Positions 38,638 through 47,517 of a stretch of DNA of 64,000 bases are shown here, piece by piece; position 1 is the stretch's first letter, and the number at the start of each line of letters is the position of its first letter. The notes beneath the pieces were generated by a model, which had not been told where the DNA came from, ran no database searches, and saw only the letters and a list, made by a program, of their open reading frames with translations. Source of the DNA: Kutzneria chonburiensis. GTDB taxonomy: Bacteria; Actinomycetota; Actinomycetes; Mycobacteriales; Pseudonocardiaceae. Both the position numbers and the translations under genes were made by a program. The stretch spans positions 1,178,001 to 1,242,000 of the forward strand of contig NZ_CP097263.1 of the NCBI RefSeq assembly GCF_028622115.1, read 5' to 3'.

Positions 38638-39999
38638 ATGTACACAGTCACCAACCCCGCGACCGGCGAGCTGGTCGAGCAGATCGAGAACGCGACGGAC
38701 GAGCAGGTCGATGCCGCGATCGGGCGGGTGCACAACGCCTTCGCGGCCTGGCGCCGTCGCTCGGCCACGGACCGGGCGAAGATCGTCCTGCGGGCCGCCG
38801 AGCTGTTCGCCGAGCGTGCGGACGAGCTGGCCGAGATCATGACCCTGGAGATGGGCAAGCGGATCAACGAGGGCCGCGGCGAGGTCGGCGTGGTCGTCGA
38901 CATCTTCACCTACTACGGGCAGCACGGCCCCGACCTGGTCGCCGACCAGCCGATGACCGTGCGCGGCGGCGAGGCCGTCATCCAGAAGACGCCGCTGGGC
39001 GCGCTGCTGGGCGTGATGCCGTGGAACTTCCCGTGCTACCAGGTGGCTCGGTTCGTCGCGCCCAACCTGGTGCTGGGCAACACGATCCTGCTCAAGCACG
39101 CGTCGATCTGCCCGCGCTCGGCGCTGGCCATCGAGCAGATCCTGCACGACGCCGGCGTGCCGGAGGACGTGTACGTCAACACCTTCGCCGCCAGCCGCCA
39201 GGTGCCGGCGATCCTGGCCGATCCACGCATCCAGGGCGTCTCGCTGACCGGCTCCGAGGCCGCCGGCATCTCCGTCGCCGCCGAGGCCGGCCGCAACCTG
39301 AAGAAGGCCGTGCTGGAGCTCGGCGGCTCCGACCCGTTGATCGTGCTGGACACCGCCGACATGGACGAGACGGTGGCCCGGACGGCGACCGCCCGGATGC
39401 GCAACTGCGGCCAGTCGTGCAACGCGCCCAAGCGGATGATCGTGCTGGCCGACATCTACGACGAGTTCGTCGAGAAGCTCACGCGGCGGGTTGCCGACTT
39501 CTTCAAGCCCGGCGATCCCAGGGACCCCGACACCAAGCTGCCGCCGCTGGCCTCGACGGCCGCCCGGGACGAGGTCGCGGCCCAGGTCGCGCAGGCCATC
39601 GAGCAGGGCGCGACGCTGCGGGCCGGCGGGCACGTCGTCGACGGGCCCGGCGCGTACCTCGAGGCGACGGTGCTGACCGACGTCACGCCGGAGATGAACG
39701 CCTACTACGAGGAGATCTTCGGGCCGGTGGTGCTGGTGTTCAAGGCGGAGACCGAGGAGCAGGCGATCGAGATCGCCAACGACTCGCCGTTCGGGCTCGG
39801 GGCCAGCGTGTGGGGCACCGATCCGGCGCGGCTGCGCCGGGTCGCCGAGCAGATCGAGTCCGGCATGGTCTACCTGAACAGCGCCGGCGGGTCGCAGGCC
39901 GACCTGCCCTTCGGCGGCATCAAGCGATCCGGCATGGGCCGTGAGCTCGGACCGGCCGGCATCGAGGAATTTATGAACCAGAAGTCCATCCGCCTTTAG
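38638..39999 (+). CDS. NAD(P)-dependent aldehyde dehydrogenase (succinate-semialdehyde type)
   Basis: 453 residues from ATG 38638 (GGAGG-like GAACGGAGG upstream). GVMPWNFPCYQVARFVAPNL, LLKHASICPRSALAIEQIL, SLTGSEAAGISVAAEAG, LELGGSDPLIVLDTAD (general-base Glu) and RNCGQSCNAPKRMIV with the nucleophile Cys261 match the NADP-dependent succinate-semialdehyde dehydrogenase (GabD/Sad) branch. FGPVVLVFKAETEEQAIEIA and LPFGGIKRSGMGRELGPAG complete the fold. Usual role: oxidation of succinate semialdehyde to succinate in 4-aminobutyrate or aromatic breakdown. Monocistronic here. Confidence 0.93.
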   Translation: MYTVTNPATGELVEQIENATDEQVDAAIGRVHNAFAAWRRRSATDRAKIVLRAAELFAERADELAEIMTLEMGKRINEGRGEVGVVVDIFTYYGQHGPDLVADQPMTVRGGEAVIQKTPLGALLGVMPWNFPCYQVARFVAPNLVLGNTILLKHASICPRSALAIEQILHDAGVPEDVYVNTFAASRQVPAILADPRIQGVSLTGSEAAGISVAAEAGRNLKKAVLELGGSDPLIVLDTADMDETVARTATARMRNCGQSCNAPKRMIVLADIYDEFVEKLTRRVADFFKPGDPRDPDTKLPPLASTAARDEVAAQVAQAIEQGATLRAGGHVVDGPGAYLEATVLTDVTPEMNAYYEEIFGPVVLVFKAETEEQAIEIANDSPFGLGASVWGTDPARLRRVAEQIESGMVYLNSAGGSQADLPFGGIKRSGMGRELGPAGIEEFMNQKSIRL

Positions 40000-40094
40000 A
40001 CCGTTCGGGTAAGTCGGGGCGGACTTTCGCTCCGGAACACATCCGCTGAGGCGATTCCTGCGTGTGTCAAGACATCCGAAAGAGGGAGGGTGTC

Positions 40095-40643
40095 ATGACA
40101 GCCGCTACGGAGCGTCGCAGCTTCGACAGCCGTCGGGTGTTCCGGTTGCACGCCATGTTCCGCCGCGAAGTCGGCCGCGGCGCCGGCCTGGTCCGGGCCG
40201 TCGCGGCCGGCGACCGCGCGCACGCGCTGGTCGTCGCCGAGCGGGTTCGGCTGGTCGACAACGCCGTGTACCGGCACAACTGCGCCGAGGACGCCGTGCT
40301 GTGGCCGAAGCTGGTGAGCGACAAGCCCAGCGAGGCCGACATCATGGTCGACGTCATGCACCGCCAGCACCGGGCCCTGGACGCCATGTCCCTCGGCGTG
40401 CAGGCCGCCATCCTGGCGTGGGAGGACGAGCCCGGCGAGGACCGCCGCGAGATGCTGGCCGACGCACTCGACCGCATCGGCGATGCCCTCGGCGAGCACA
40501 TCTGCGCCACCGAGCTGTTCCTCGTGCCGCTGTTGGAGCGCTTCCTGTGCGCCGGCGACTGGCGCGACGTGATCCGCCGCGGCATCGCCGACTGCGACCC
40601 GGAGACTTCGGCGGCCCTGGCCGGCCTGATCCGCCTGGCCTGA
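40095..40643 (+). CDS. Hemerythrin-like domain protein
   Basis: 182 residues from ATG 40095 (GAGGGAGGG upstream). Four-helix bundle with His and acidic residues in hemerythrin spacing: FRLHAMFRREVG, VYRHNCAEDAVLWPKLV, VMHRQHRALDAM, LGEHICATELFLVPLLERFL. Cytoplasmic. The family binds a di-iron centre for oxygen, NO or peroxide sensing or storage. It is convergent with the HAD phosphatase gene across a strong terminator. Confidence 0.82.
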   Translation: MTAATERRSFDSRRVFRLHAMFRREVGRGAGLVRAVAAGDRAHALVVAERVRLVDNAVYRHNCAEDAVLWPKLVSDKPSEADIMVDVMHRQHRALDAMSLGVQAAILAWEDEPGEDRREMLADALDRIGDALGEHICATELFLVPLLERFLCAGDWRDVIRRGIADCDPETSAALAGLIRLA

Positions 40644-40682
40644 GGGCCCGCGCCGGTCTCCCCCTCTCCGGCGCGTCAGATT

Positions 40683-40720
40683 CTGGCCGGTCGGGTCACC
40701 ACCCCCACCCGACCGGCCAG
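40683..40720. terminator. Perfect 14-bp bidirectional terminator hairpin
   Basis: CTGGCCGGTCGGGT (40683-40696) pairs with ACCCGACCGGCCAG (40707-40720) around a 10-nt loop, in the 100-bp gap between the convergent hemerythrin-like and HAD phosphatase genes. Confidence 0.8.
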
Positions 40721-40743
40721 TCCGGTGTCAGCCCGGTCCGCTC

Positions 40744-41316
40744 TCAGCTCAGGGCGCCGTTGTAGTCCGGCAGCTTGAACGTGCGCTCGGCGTGGCCGCC
40801 GTCCAGGTCCGTCGTGTTGTTGCCGATGTTGGCGACGATCGTGTAGCCCTGGGCCTCGATCGCCGCCCGCGCCTTGGTCTTGTTGACCTGCACCGGGTCG
40901 AAGTTGAACAGCGGCCGCATGGACAGCCCGTCCACCGGATAGCCGACGCCGGTCAGGTTGCTCTGGGTGAGCGAGCGGATGAACTCGGTGCGGTCGGTGA
41001 CGAAGAAGACCGCGGCGCCGTCGGCCTTGGCCAGCTTGGCCAACGCCAGCACGGGCGGGGTCGCCGGAGTGGTCAGCGACGGGTGGTAGTAGCTCTCCAG
41101 CGACGTGTTGTCGATGTCCAACACGATGGCGTTCTTGCCGGGGCTCGACAGTCGCTGCTCGAGATAGCTGGTCGCCTGGTCGGTCACGGTGGTGACGTCG
41201 GTGATCCAGGTGGCCTCGCTGGGCGCGGCGGCGGGGGCGGCCTCAGCCGTGCCCGCGCCCAGGAGCAGCAGCCCGGCGGTCAGGCCGGCGGCGGCGAAAC
41301 GAAGGGTGATCGTCAT
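40744..41316 (-). CDS. Secreted HAD-family acid phosphatase
   Basis: 190 residues from ATG 41316. Signal peptide about 1-27 (ends AEAAPA). HAD motif I IVLDIDNTSLES with nucleophile Asp67 and Asp69, motif II AVFFVTDRTEF, a Lys in VNKTKARAAIEAQG, and motif III-like ANIGNNTTDLDGG. This is the short class-B/lipoprotein-5'-nucleotidase-like acid phosphatase group of actinomycetes, acting outside the membrane on phosphomonoesters. The downstream side holds the terminator at 40683. Confidence 0.88.
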   Translation of the reverse strand: MTITLRFAAAGLTAGLLLLGAGTAEAAPAAAPSEATWITDVTTVTDQATSYLEQRLSSPGKNAIVLDIDNTSLESYYHPSLTTPATPPVLALAKLAKADGAAVFFVTDRTEFIRSLTQSNLTGVGYPVDGLSMRPLFNFDPVQVNKTKARAAIEAQGYTIVANIGNNTTDLDGGHAERTFKLPDYNGALS

Positions 41317-41474
41317 GCCCGGCAGTCCAGCAGCTGCCGACCGCCGCCACGAGTGCCGAATAGGTGAAATTTCTTCATATAGAGGGTGTGGGCTGCGTCG
41401 ATACAGTCGATGGCGCACCGGGTCTGTGGGCAGCGGACAACAGGGCGCCGGGCATCGGTGAGCGGCGGACAGCG

Positions 41475-42107
41475 TCAGCAGTGGCCCGGGCGGGCGGCAG
41501 TCAGCAAGGGCATGGCCAGGCTGGGCCGGGCCTGATCCTGGGTGAGCAGGCCGCCGGGCGGGATGGGGTTCTGGCGGGCCCACGCGGTGAGCTGGCTGAG
41601 CGCCAGGCGCGCGGACGGGCTCACGATCAGGCCGTTGAAGTTGGTGCCGACGGAGAAGTCGACGGTGGCGTCGGTCCGCTTGTCCCGCATGAGCTGCGCG
41701 CACGGCACGAGCAGGCTCAGTGTCCTGGCGGCGGCCGCGCCTTGCGGACCGAAGCGGATCTGGCCGACGCAGTTCATGTTGCCCAGCGGATAGGCCGGGT
41801 CGTCGGCGGCGTCGGCGGCCAGCGGGAAGCCGAGGTCGGCCAGCTGCAAGGACATCAGCCGGGCGGCGCCGCGCAACGAGCTGCCGTTGAAGACGCGAAC
41901 GGCCATCCGGTCGGGCGGGGACGGCGCGACGGCGTCGAGATCGTGGTAGCCGACGGGGGACAGCCCGGCGGCCGCCGGCGTGCAGCCGACGGACTGGTCG
42001 ATCGTGGGCACGGTGAGGAAAACCCGCACCCACACCACCATCGAGGTGATCAGCAGCAGGCTCAGCAGCACCAGCGAACGAGTCCGCCGCCAGCGTTTCG
42101 ACCGCAC
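41475..42107 (-). CDS. Envelope integrity protein Cei-like (LytR C-terminal domain)
   Basis: 210 residues from ATG 42107. One N-terminal helix (about 10-30, SLVLLSLLLITSMVVWVRVF) anchors an extracellular domain of the LytR_C type: RMAVRVFNGSSLRGAARLMS, LQLADLGFPLAADAADD, CVGQIRFGPQGAAAARTL, VDFSVGTNFNGLI. Length and single-anchor layout match Cei of mycobacteria, needed for cell-envelope integrity. A pair of Cys (GCTPA and NMNCVG, then PCAQL) may form disulphides outside the cell. The gene is apparently monocistronic. Confidence 0.75.
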   Translation of the reverse strand: MRSKRWRRTRSLVLLSLLLITSMVVWVRVFLTVPTIDQSVGCTPAAAGLSPVGYHDLDAVAPSPPDRMAVRVFNGSSLRGAARLMSLQLADLGFPLAADAADDPAYPLGNMNCVGQIRFGPQGAAAARTLSLLVPCAQLMRDKRTDATVDFSVGTNFNGLIVSPSARLALSQLTAWARQNPIPPGGLLTQDQARPSLAMPLLTAARPGHC

Positions 42108-42428
42108 GTCACCACCCCTGCCCCGAACCCGGTCCGTGCGCCGCCGAATAGTAGTGACTGTTGATCACTATCGGGTGACGATCCTGTGCAGAACGCAAGG
42201 GTAGGCCCGGGATCGCGGCCGCTGTCACCTCAGTGGCGGTCGAAATCGACCATAACTCACCAACGTGACAAGCCGACCTGGGTGAATTGCCAAGAGGGTG
42301 GAGTACCCACCTGCGATAACCGAGAAACCCTCCGAACGCAGGGTGTCTGGTGACCGAGCGTTCGGTCAGAGTCGGTGCCACCGGCGGGGCCACCCGGCCC
42401 CAACCCTGCATCCGGAGGTCCAACCACC
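42108..42428. promoter_or_regulatory. Divergent intergenic region with two short inverted repeats
   Basis: The 321-bp gap between the Cei-like and G1 peptidase genes carries no convincing ORF. TAGTGA/TCACTA (42152-42157, 42165-42170, 7-bp spacer) lies near the Cei-like start and would suit its operator. TGACCGA/TCGGTCA (42351-42357, 42362-42368, 4-nt loop) lies 60 bp upstream of the peptidase start. Confidence 0.4.
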
Positions 42429-43151
42429 ATGCGAGCACGCCTTCTCGCGTTCGCCGCGGCCGGCGCCGCCACCCTGCTGGCCGGCGCCGCCCCCGCACTG
42501 GCCACACCCGCGGGTTTCGCCCCGCAGCACTCGAATCACGTGAAGCACCACTCGGTGGGCGGCACGTTCAACCAGGACGGCGGCAACTGGTCGGGCTGGG
42601 TGTCCCAGGGCAGCGGCTTCAGCTCGGTGAGCGCCAGCTGGACCGAGCCCGCGGTCACCTGCAACTCGTCCAACGACCTCTACGCCCCGTGGGTCGGCAT
42701 CGACGGCTACGGCAGCCAGTCGGTCGAGCAGACCGGCGTGGCAACCGACTGCTCGTCGGGATCGCCCAACTACCAGGCCTGGTACGAGATGTACCCGGAC
42801 TCACCGGTCTACTACGACAACCCCGTCCAGGCCGGCGACAACTTCACCGCCAGCGTGCAGCGCAGCGGCACCAACTACACGCTGACCATCACCGACAACA
42901 CGGCGGGCTGGACCCAGCACGTCACCAAGTCCTACAACGGCGCGAACTCCTCGGCCGAGTTCATCCTCGAGTCGCCGACCGGGGCCTACCCGAACTTCGG
43001 CACGGTGACCTTCACCGGGGCGAAGGTCGACGGCTCCACGTACACCGGTGAGGGTGGCGTCGCCCTGGACGCCAGCAACAACTCCGGGTTCGAGGACCAG
43101 ACCGGGCAGATCTCCAACGGCTCCTTCGACGTGAACTACGTCCAGGAGTGA
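42429..43151 (+). CDS. Secreted G1-family (glutamic) endopeptidase
   Basis: 240 residues from ATG 42429 (GGAGG upstream). Signal peptide about 1-25 (ends ALA), short pro-segment, then the eqolisin beta-sandwich: NWSGWVSQGSGFSSVSASW, APWVGIDGYGSQSVEQTGV (region of the catalytic Gln), NYQAWYEMYPDSPVYY and AEFILESPTG with Glu181 as the probable catalytic Glu. Eqolisins are acid proteases best known from fungi; bacterial members are less studied. The two Cys (CNSSND, TDCSS) may pair. Monocistronic and exported. Confidence 0.9.
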   Translation: MRARLLAFAAAGAATLLAGAAPALATPAGFAPQHSNHVKHHSVGGTFNQDGGNWSGWVSQGSGFSSVSASWTEPAVTCNSSNDLYAPWVGIDGYGSQSVEQTGVATDCSSGSPNYQAWYEMYPDSPVYYDNPVQAGDNFTASVQRSGTNYTLTITDNTAGWTQHVTKSYNGANSSAEFILESPTGAYPNFGTVTFTGAKVDGSTYTGEGGVALDASNNSGFEDQTGQISNGSFDVNYVQE

Positions 43152-43295
43152 TCGAACCGGCGGGCGGCGCGTTCTCGACAGCGTTGTCGGCATCGCGCCG
43201 CTCGCCGGCAATTCGGACAGCAATCCCGTTCCACCGCACACCATCGGCCCGGTTCCGGGCTGTTGCCGGACGGGTGACTCGGCAACTCTTTCCGC

Positions 43296-44327
43296 GTGCG
43301 AAACCTGATCACACTCGGCGCGATCGCGGCGCTCGTCGCGACGACGACGTCGACCGGCACGGCGGGCGCGGCCACCGGCCGGCCGGCGCCGATTCCGCCG
43401 CACGTCTTCGCGCCCTACTTCCAGGCCTACCTACCCGGAGATCCGGCCGATTTCGCCGCCCGGTCCGGCGCGCGCTTCCAGAACCTGGCCTTTCTCGAGA
43501 CCGACAAGCCCGGCTCGTGCCAGGTCTATCCGAACGGCGTGGCCAACGGCCCCGACTACGCCGACGCCGCGGCCAAGCTGAGCGCGTCCGGCGGGCAGCT
43601 GATCCCGTCCTTCGGCGGCGCCTACGCCGGCGACAACGGCATCGAGATCGCCGACAGCTGCACCGACGTCCATGCCATTGCGCTGGCTTATGAACAAGCC
43701 TTGGTCAAGTACAACGCGACCCAGCTCGACATGGACATCGAGGACGCGTCGCTGACCAACGCCGCGGGCATCGACCGCCGCAACAAGGCGCTGCGCGAGG
43801 CCGAGGACTGGGCCGCCGCGCAGGGCCGCCCGCTCAAGGTCGTCTACACCATGGGCACCGGCCCGACCGCGCCCAACGGCGACGCGGTGAAGATGCTGGT
43901 GAACGCCGTGGCCAACGGCACCCGGGTCGACGTGGTCAACATCATGACCTTCGACTACTACGACGGCAAGCAGCACGAGATGGCCACCGACGCCAGGTCG
44001 GCCGCCGCCGCGCTGGTGTCCACGCTGCACGGCTTGTGGCCGGACAAGTCGCCGTCGCAGCTGTGGGGCATGGTCGGCATCACCGCGATGATCGGACTCG
44101 ACGACTACGGCTCCGGCGGCGAGACCGGGCCGGTGGAGGAGTTCACCCCGGCCGACGCCGTCGACATCACGGTGTGGGCCTGGCAGCACGGCATCGCCCT
44201 GCTGTCGTTCTGGGGCCTGCACCGGGACAACGGCAGCTGCCCCGGCCAGCACCTGGAGGCGTGCTCCGGCGTGCGGCAGCTGCCATGGGAGTACTCGACG
44301 ATCATGGGAGCTTTCACCCATCGGTAG
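43296..44327 (+). CDS. Secreted GH18 chitinase-like enzyme
   Basis: 343 residues from GTG 43296. Signal peptide about 1-26. GH18 barrel: FAPYFQAYLPGDPADFAARS, QLIPSFGGAYAGDNGIEIAD (the SxGG motif as SFGG), and TQLDMDIEDAS carrying the DxDxE motif D145-M-D147-I-E149, with E149 the acid. VVNIMTFDYYDGKQ is the strand with the product-binding Tyr. Single-domain, related to the bacterial ChiC/ChiD-type chitinases lacking a chitin-binding module. It cuts chitin, or other GlcNAc polymers, outside the cell. It is followed by a strong intrinsic terminator. Confidence 0.9.
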   Translation: MRNLITLGAIAALVATTTSTGTAGAATGRPAPIPPHVFAPYFQAYLPGDPADFAARSGARFQNLAFLETDKPGSCQVYPNGVANGPDYADAAAKLSASGGQLIPSFGGAYAGDNGIEIADSCTDVHAIALAYEQALVKYNATQLDMDIEDASLTNAAGIDRRNKALREAEDWAAAQGRPLKVVYTMGTGPTAPNGDAVKMLVNAVANGTRVDVVNIMTFDYYDGKQHEMATDARSAAAALVSTLHGLWPDKSPSQLWGMVGITAMIGLDDYGSGGETGPVEEFTPADAVDITVWAWQHGIALLSFWGLHRDNGSCPGQHLEACSGVRQLPWEYSTIMGAFTHR

Positions 44328-44393
44328 TTCCGATCGGTGACCGAAGCCGGTCGCGGGGCCTACAGGGCGGGTCCCGGGGCCGAAACGGGTCGT

Positions 44394-44439
44394 CCGGCGG
44401 CCGCACGTGGACGGTGGCCGCCGGGCGACCCCCTTTTTT
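44394..44439 (+). terminator. Intrinsic terminator of the GH18 gene
   Basis: CCGGCGGCC (44394-44402) pairs with GGCCGCCGG (44416-44424), loop 13 nt, then GCGACCCCC and a run of six T to 44439. This is the clearest classical rho-independent terminator of the window, 67 bp after the chitinase stop. Confidence 0.8.
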
Positions 44440-44494
44440 GTCACACGCGGTCCGGATGTGCCTCAGGGAGGCAAGTATGACGCGTATGTGACAA
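44438..44494. repeat. Dispersed hairpin repeat, copy 2
   Basis: TTGTCACACGCG ... CGCGTATGTGACAA forms imperfect inverted arms, with the interior GGAGGCAAGTATGACGCG identical to copy 1 at 22832. It begins in the T-run of the chitinase terminator. Confidence 0.65.
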
Positions 44495-44499
44495 AGGCC

Positions 44500-45009
44500 G
44501 ATGGGTAGAAAGGGTTTTCTGCGCGTCGTTGAGCGGTCTTGGTGGCGTCGCTCGGGTTGGACCGCGGCCGGCCCGTAGAGCGCGAAATCGATCAGGCCGG
44601 CGGTCCTCGCGGTGGCAATCAGGCCGGCCGTCGGGCCTTCCGTGCCGGCGAACAGGGCCGGATCGGCCGTGAGTGCCGGGCCGACAGGTTCGGCCCCGTT
44701 CCGTTCATCATCGTGAACAGCGACAAAAATTCCGGTTCCTTGCTGAAACCGCCGCAATATTCGGTCGGAAAGCTGCCCTGAACGAAGCCGCGCTGCTGGT
44801 CGGACCAGCCGTGGCCTCGGGCGGCGAAGCAATCGCGGGCATGTCCTGATACGTGGCCTTGCCTACGCTGAAACCCATTTCATCCGCCCGGTCAGGGCCT
44901 TCCGTGTCACCGTTCCTCGACAATCGGACGGGGTCGAACGAATTGTGAACTCCTTCGTATAGTTTGACGGGCCTGAGGTCGTGTTCGCATGGGTTGATGA
45001 GGCAGGGCC
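44500..45009. other. Gene-poor stretch with possible coding remnants
   Basis: No frame here has a good start, ribosome binding site and continuous family-like sequence. On the minus strand, one frame reads GWSDQQRGFVQGSFPTEYCG then GFSKEPEFLSLFTMMNGTGP from about 44830 to 44690 and looks protein-like, but its upstream part is closed by a stop at the expected start; another frame continues as DPALFAGTEGPTAGLIATAR. This could be a frameshifted or decayed small gene. The right 60 bp presumably hold the promoter of the SARP gene at 45010. Confidence 0.3.
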
Positions 45010-47457
45010 GTGGAGTCGTCGTTCTGGTGGACTGTGCTGGGGCCGGTGCGCGGCCGGCGCGCGGGCCGCGAGGCGCGGCTGGGCTCGCCCCAGCGGCGTG
45101 CCCTGATGGCGCTGCTGCTGGCCCGGGCCGGCCAACCGCTGACGATGGCCGAGATCACCCGTGCGCTGTGGCGCTGCGATCCGCCGGAGCTCGCGGCCAA
45201 CGTGGTGCAGGGGCACGTCGGTGCGATCCGGCGCATGCTGGAGCCCGAGCTGCCGCGCCGCGCGACCGGGCGTTGGCTGTTGCCGGCGCCGGGCGGCTAT
45301 CGGCTGGCCATGACCGCGGAAACCCTTGACCTGCTTCAATTCCGTGAGCTGACGGCCGGTCGGCCGCCGCTGGGCAACCTGGTCGCGGCGCTGGCCCTGG
45401 CCACCGGCGAGATTGCCGAGGACGTGCCGGCCGAGGTTCGCTCACATCCCATTTTCACCGCGCTGGCCGAGGAGTACGACGGCGTGCTGCGAGCCGCCGC
45501 CGACCGCGCCCTGGCCGACGGCATGGCCGCCGTGGTGCTGCCGACGATCCGTGCCGCCGCCGGCCGCCGGCCGCTCGACGAGGAACTCCACGCGAGCCTG
45601 ATGCTGTTGCTGCACGCCGACGGGCAGCAGGCCGCCGCCCTGGAGCTGTTCGGCGAGGTGCGGGATCGGCTGCGCCAGGAACTCGGCGTGCATCCCGGCC
45701 GACGGCTGCGTGAGGCGTACCGCCAGGTGCTGTCCGACCGGCCGGCCGAGACCACGCGGTTCGTCGGCCGCGAGGAGGAGCTGGCGGCGTTGCTGGCCCG
45801 GTTGCCGGAGCCGTTCGAGCCGGCGGCGGTGATCGCCGTGACCGGGCTGGCCGGCGTCGGAAAGACCAGCCTGGCCACGCACGCCGCGCAGCTGGCCGCC
45901 GACCGGTTCCCCGACGGCGTGCTGCACGTCGACCTGCGCGGCTTCGACCCGGACCACCCGGCGCTGACCACCGGCGAAGCGGTCCGCTCGCTGCTCGGCG
46001 TGCCGGACACGGGCGACCCGGCCGCGCTGTACCGCAGCTCGCTGTCCGGCCGGCGGATGCTCGTGGTGCTGGACAACGCCCGCGACGCCGAGCAGGCCCG
46101 TGAGCTGCTGCCCGGCTCCGACGGCTGCGCGGCCATCGTCACCAGCCGCGACGACCTGACCGGGCTGGTGGCGTTCAACGACGCGTACCCGATCCGGCTG
46201 GGCTTGCCGGCCACGACCGCGCCGATGACCGTGGACGTGCGGTCCTCGTTCGCCCGTTCCTACGAGGCGTTGACGCCGGCCGCCACCACCATGTTCCATG
46301 CGCTGGCGCTGCACCCGACCCGGGAGATCGAGCCGGTCGCGGCGGCCGCCATGGTCGGCGGCGAGCCGCGGCAGGCCCGGGGCCTGCTGACCGAGTTGAC
46401 CTCGGCCCACCTGCTCGACGAGCACCGCCCCGGCCGCTTCAGCTGGCACAGCCTCGTGCACGACTACGGCGTGGAGATGGCCGCGTCGCGGCTGCCCGAC
46501 GACGAGCGGGATCGCCTGCGCCGCCGCATGTTCGACCACTACCTGTTCAACAACCGGCAGTCCGGCGCGATCGCCCGGATGAAGCTGGCGCTGGTGCCGC
46601 CGGAGGAGCGCGTCATGCCGGCCTGCCCCGGCTACGAGGCCGAAAGCCGAATGCTGCGCACGTTGATGACGCAGGCCCTGGTCGAGGGGTACGGGGAGTA
46701 CGTGTGGCGGTTCGCCGCCGTGATCGGCGACCACCTCGACCGGTCGGAGCTGTGGCCGGAGCTTCGGGCCGCCGGCGCGGCGGCGCTGGTCTGCGCCGAG
46801 CGGTCCGGGGATCCGCGACGGACGGCCGAGGCGATGCGCGGCCTGGCCCGCGTGCATGCCGGGCTACGCGACTACGGCACGGCGATCGACCTGATGACCG
46901 CGGCGATCCCGCTGTTCGCCGAGCTCGACGACCGCAAGTCGCTGGCCCGTCAACACCTCGGCTCGGCCTGGCTGCGAGCCACCGCCGGCCGACCGGCCGC
47001 CGCCGCGCTGCATGCCGACCAGACGCTGGCCATCAGCCGCCAGGACGCCGAGCCGGCCGATGTGGCCTCGGTGCTCAACGCCGTCGGCTGGTTCGCGGCG
47101 CGGCAGGGCCGGTACGAGGCGGCGGTCGGGCACTGCCGCGAGGCGTTGGGCCTGCTGTCCGGGCTGGGCCTGCGCCGGGCCGGCGCCGACACCTGGGACA
47201 CCCTCGGTTTTGTCAACCAGCGGCTCGGACGGCACCGCGAGGCCCTGGCCAGCTACCGGCGCGCGCTGACGCTGCACCGCGAGTTCGGCGACCGGGCGGC
47301 CGAGGCGACGACGCTGCGCCGCATCGCGTCGGTCGCGCGGGTCCACGACGTGCCGGCCGCGCGCAAGGCGCTGGACGAGGCCGTGGCGATCCTGCGTGAG
47401 CTGGGCCATCCCGCCGTTCATCGAATGGTGCCCGCCGCTGACAGTCACTGTTGTTGA
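45010..47457 (+). CDS. SARP regulator with BTAD, NB-ARC-like and TPR domains
   Basis: 815 residues from GTG 45010. Winged helix about 8-100 (LGSPQRRALMALLLARAGQP, MAEITRALWRCDPPELAANV, GGYRLAM), BTAD about 105-245 (LHASLMLLLHADGQQAAALE, QELGVHPGRRLREAYRQVL), NTPase with Walker A VTGLAGVGKTSLA at about 277-289 and Walker B RRMLVVLDNARDAEQ, then TPR repeats to the end (YGTAIDLMTAAIPLF, RYEAAVGHCREALGLL). AfsR-like architecture; the ARC part is short. Expected to activate transcription of nearby biosynthetic genes. It is read toward the MarR and LuxR genes and forms one of two SARP/LuxR pairs in this region. Confidence 0.93.
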   Translation: MESSFWWTVLGPVRGRRAGREARLGSPQRRALMALLLARAGQPLTMAEITRALWRCDPPELAANVVQGHVGAIRRMLEPELPRRATGRWLLPAPGGYRLAMTAETLDLLQFRELTAGRPPLGNLVAALALATGEIAEDVPAEVRSHPIFTALAEEYDGVLRAAADRALADGMAAVVLPTIRAAAGRRPLDEELHASLMLLLHADGQQAAALELFGEVRDRLRQELGVHPGRRLREAYRQVLSDRPAETTRFVGREEELAALLARLPEPFEPAAVIAVTGLAGVGKTSLATHAAQLAADRFPDGVLHVDLRGFDPDHPALTTGEAVRSLLGVPDTGDPAALYRSSLSGRRMLVVLDNARDAEQARELLPGSDGCAAIVTSRDDLTGLVAFNDAYPIRLGLPATTAPMTVDVRSSFARSYEALTPAATTMFHALALHPTREIEPVAAAAMVGGEPRQARGLLTELTSAHLLDEHRPGRFSWHSLVHDYGVEMAASRLPDDERDRLRRRMFDHYLFNNRQSGAIARMKLALVPPEERVMPACPGYEAESRMLRTLMTQALVEGYGEYVWRFAAVIGDHLDRSELWPELRAAGAAALVCAERSGDPRRTAEAMRGLARVHAGLRDYGTAIDLMTAAIPLFAELDDRKSLARQHLGSAWLRATAGRPAAAALHADQTLAISRQDAEPADVASVLNAVGWFAARQGRYEAAVGHCREALGLLSGLGLRRAGADTWDTLGFVNQRLGRHREALASYRRALTLHREFGDRAAEATTLRRIASVARVHDVPAARKALDEAVAILRELGHPAVHRMVPAADSHCC

Positions 47458-47517
47458 CCGTCACCCGTCCGACCGTGTGGGATGATCACCACCGACGGCG
47501 ACGGGACGGGAGGCACG

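Noticed and set aside
44314-44832. 172-codon minus-strand ORF ending over the GH18 gene and including repeat copy 2
   Set aside because: It runs through the terminator and dispersed hairpin, and its similarity to the ORF at 22759-23304 comes only from the repeat element.
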